From Streptomyces sp. NBC_01275 (lineage in GTDB: Bacteria; Actinomycetota; Actinomycetes; Streptomycetales; Streptomycetaceae), in the NCBI RefSeq assembly GCF_026340655.1, contig NZ_JAPEOZ010000001.1, forward strand, positions 310,001 to 374,000: 64,000 nucleotides of DNA, written 5' to 3'. The notes under the pieces are model-generated. The model saw nothing but the letters and a program-made list of their open reading frames with translations. It was not told the DNA's origin and searched no databases. Positions 63,294 to 64,000 of this stretch are shown piece by piece (the first letter of the stretch is position 1; each line of letters starts with the position of its first letter). Both the position numbers and the translations under genes were made by a program.

Positions 63294-64000
63294 AGCTCGC
63301 CAACCTCGCCGGGCGCCCCGTCGTCGTCCGCGACGACCGCGCCCTCGACATCGCGGACGCCAGCAAGGGAGCGATCGAGCCGCGCCTGGAGGTGCTGTCC
63401 GACCTCGCCCTCCACGACGAGCTGCGCGCGCTCGCCGAGCGGGCCGCCGACGCGCACTGGAAGCCGTTCGCGCCGGGTGACCTGGGCCGTGTCGCCAAGC
63501 CGTACAAGGCCATCGGCGTCGCCCTGAACTACCGCGCGCACGCCGAGGAGTCCAACCTTCCGGTGCCGGACGAACCCTCGGTGTTCGCCAAGTTCGCCTC
63601 GTCGGTGGTCGGCCCGTACGACGCGATCGTGGTGGAGGCGCGCTACGACAAGGTCGACTTCGAGGCGGAGCTCGTGGTCGTCATGGGCAAGGAGGGCAAG
63701 AACATCTCCGAGGCCGACGCCTGGTCCCACGTGGCCGGCGTCACCGCGGGTCAGGACATCAGCGACCGCAAGGAACAGTGGCGCAAGCCGATCAACCAGT
63801 TCACGCTGCCGAAGTCGTACGACACCTTCAGCCCGATCGGCCCGTACCTGGTGACGCTCGACGAGTTCGCCGACCCCGACGACATCGAGGTGGCCGGCTG
63901 GGTCGACGACCTGGAAGTCCAGCGGGGCCGCACCTCCGACCTGATCTTCAGCGTGCCCGAGCTGATCGCCTGGCTGTCGAAGCGGGTGACGTTCGAACCC
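63290..64000 (+). CDS. FAH-family hydrolase (acylpyruvase/HpcE-like), cut by the window end
   Basis: The frame is open from ATG 63290 (ATGA overlap at 63290-63293) to the window edge, giving 237 residues without a stop. MKLANLAGRPVVVRDD is the start. YKAIGVALNYRAHAEES is the FAH entry motif. Metal-site residues lie in KVDFEAELVVVMGK and GVTAGQDISDR, and the late LEVQRGRTSDLIF and VPELIAWLS are family features. It should hydrolyse or isomerise the enol/diketo acid formed after ring cleavage. The last about 40-60 residues are missing because of the window limit. Confidence 0.92.
   Translation, partial: MKLANLAGRPVVVRDDRALDIADASKGAIEPRLEVLSDLALHDELRALAERAADAHWKPFAPGDLGRVAKPYKAIGVALNYRAHAEESNLPVPDEPSVFAKFASSVVGPYDAIVVEARYDKVDFEAELVVVMGKEGKNISEADAWSHVAGVTAGQDISDRKEQWRKPINQFTLPKSYDTFSPIGPYLVTLDEFADPDDIEVAGWVDDLEVQRGRTSDLIFSVPELIAWLSKRVTFEP

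Overview
The window is high-GC actinobacterial DNA, most likely Streptomyces. It shows strong G/C third-position bias, GTG starts, translationally coupled operons, TetR/GntR/IclR/LuxR regulators, a SpoIIE-type PP2C phosphatase and Tat or lipoprotein signals. I recognise no rRNA, tRNA, replication or ribosomal genes. The content is accessory: catabolic operons, local regulators, secreted proteins and broken mobile elements.

Layout. 0.4-5.3 kb: an F420/NADP-type reductase, a decayed SDR next to a TetR gene, and a PAS-PAS-GAF-PP2C-HATPase signalling protein. 5.3-11.1 kb: a FadR-type regulator divergent from a FAH-alpha/beta hydrolase fusion, then an amidohydrolase and a TauE-type permease. 11.1-14.9 kb: a second TetR (paralogue of the first) with an SDR, then an aldo/keto reductase divergent from a third TetR. 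15.0-28.9 kb: one long minus-strand operon headed by a GntR regulator: P450, SDR, thiolase-like protein, DUF35 protein, enoyl-CoA hydratase, double-length CoA-transferase, ferredoxin, ferredoxin reductase, two aldehyde dehydrogenases and another CoA-transferase. It reads as oxidation of an alkyl/isoprenoid-like substrate to an acid, CoA transfer, hydration and C-C cleavage.

29.4-34.8 kb: an NB-ARC/LuxR regulator, a secreted ribosome-inactivating protein (ricin A-chain family) and a secreted LamG protein with a duplicated C-terminal module, ending in a strong terminator. 34.8-36.7 kb is a graveyard: an MFS fragment, a truncated quinone reductase, and an IS4-type transposase fragment joined in frame to a transaldolase fragment. 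37.0-46.1 kb: a TetR, a peptide/glycoside-type ABC transporter (one subunit is a permease-ATPase fusion) and a GH78-like alpha-L-rhamnosidase. 46.1-47.7 kb: an IstB relic, the intact quinone reductase (819 bp repeated without visible difference at 35.1-35.9 kb) and its divergent MerR.

47.7-57.9 kb: the most interesting region. An IclR gene diverges, across a TTTCAC-TGG-GTGAAA palindrome, from an operon for an acetoacetyl-CoA-synthetase-like ligase, two subunits resembling phenylphosphate synthase (a split PEP synthase), a biotin carrier protein, a biotin carboxylase, a pyruvate-carboxylase-type carboxyltransferase and a HAD phosphatase. I infer an ATP-dependent, biotin-dependent carboxylation route, possibly ketone to enol phosphate to beta-keto acid to beta-ketoacyl-CoA. 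58.2-64.0 kb: an aromatic meta-cleavage locus (FAD hydroxylase, PaaZ/BoxD-type aldehyde dehydrogenase, extradiol dioxygenase, CMD-family protein, FAH hydrolase cut by the window end) around a large dyad operator.

All functions are inferred by reading the sequence; no database search was run.
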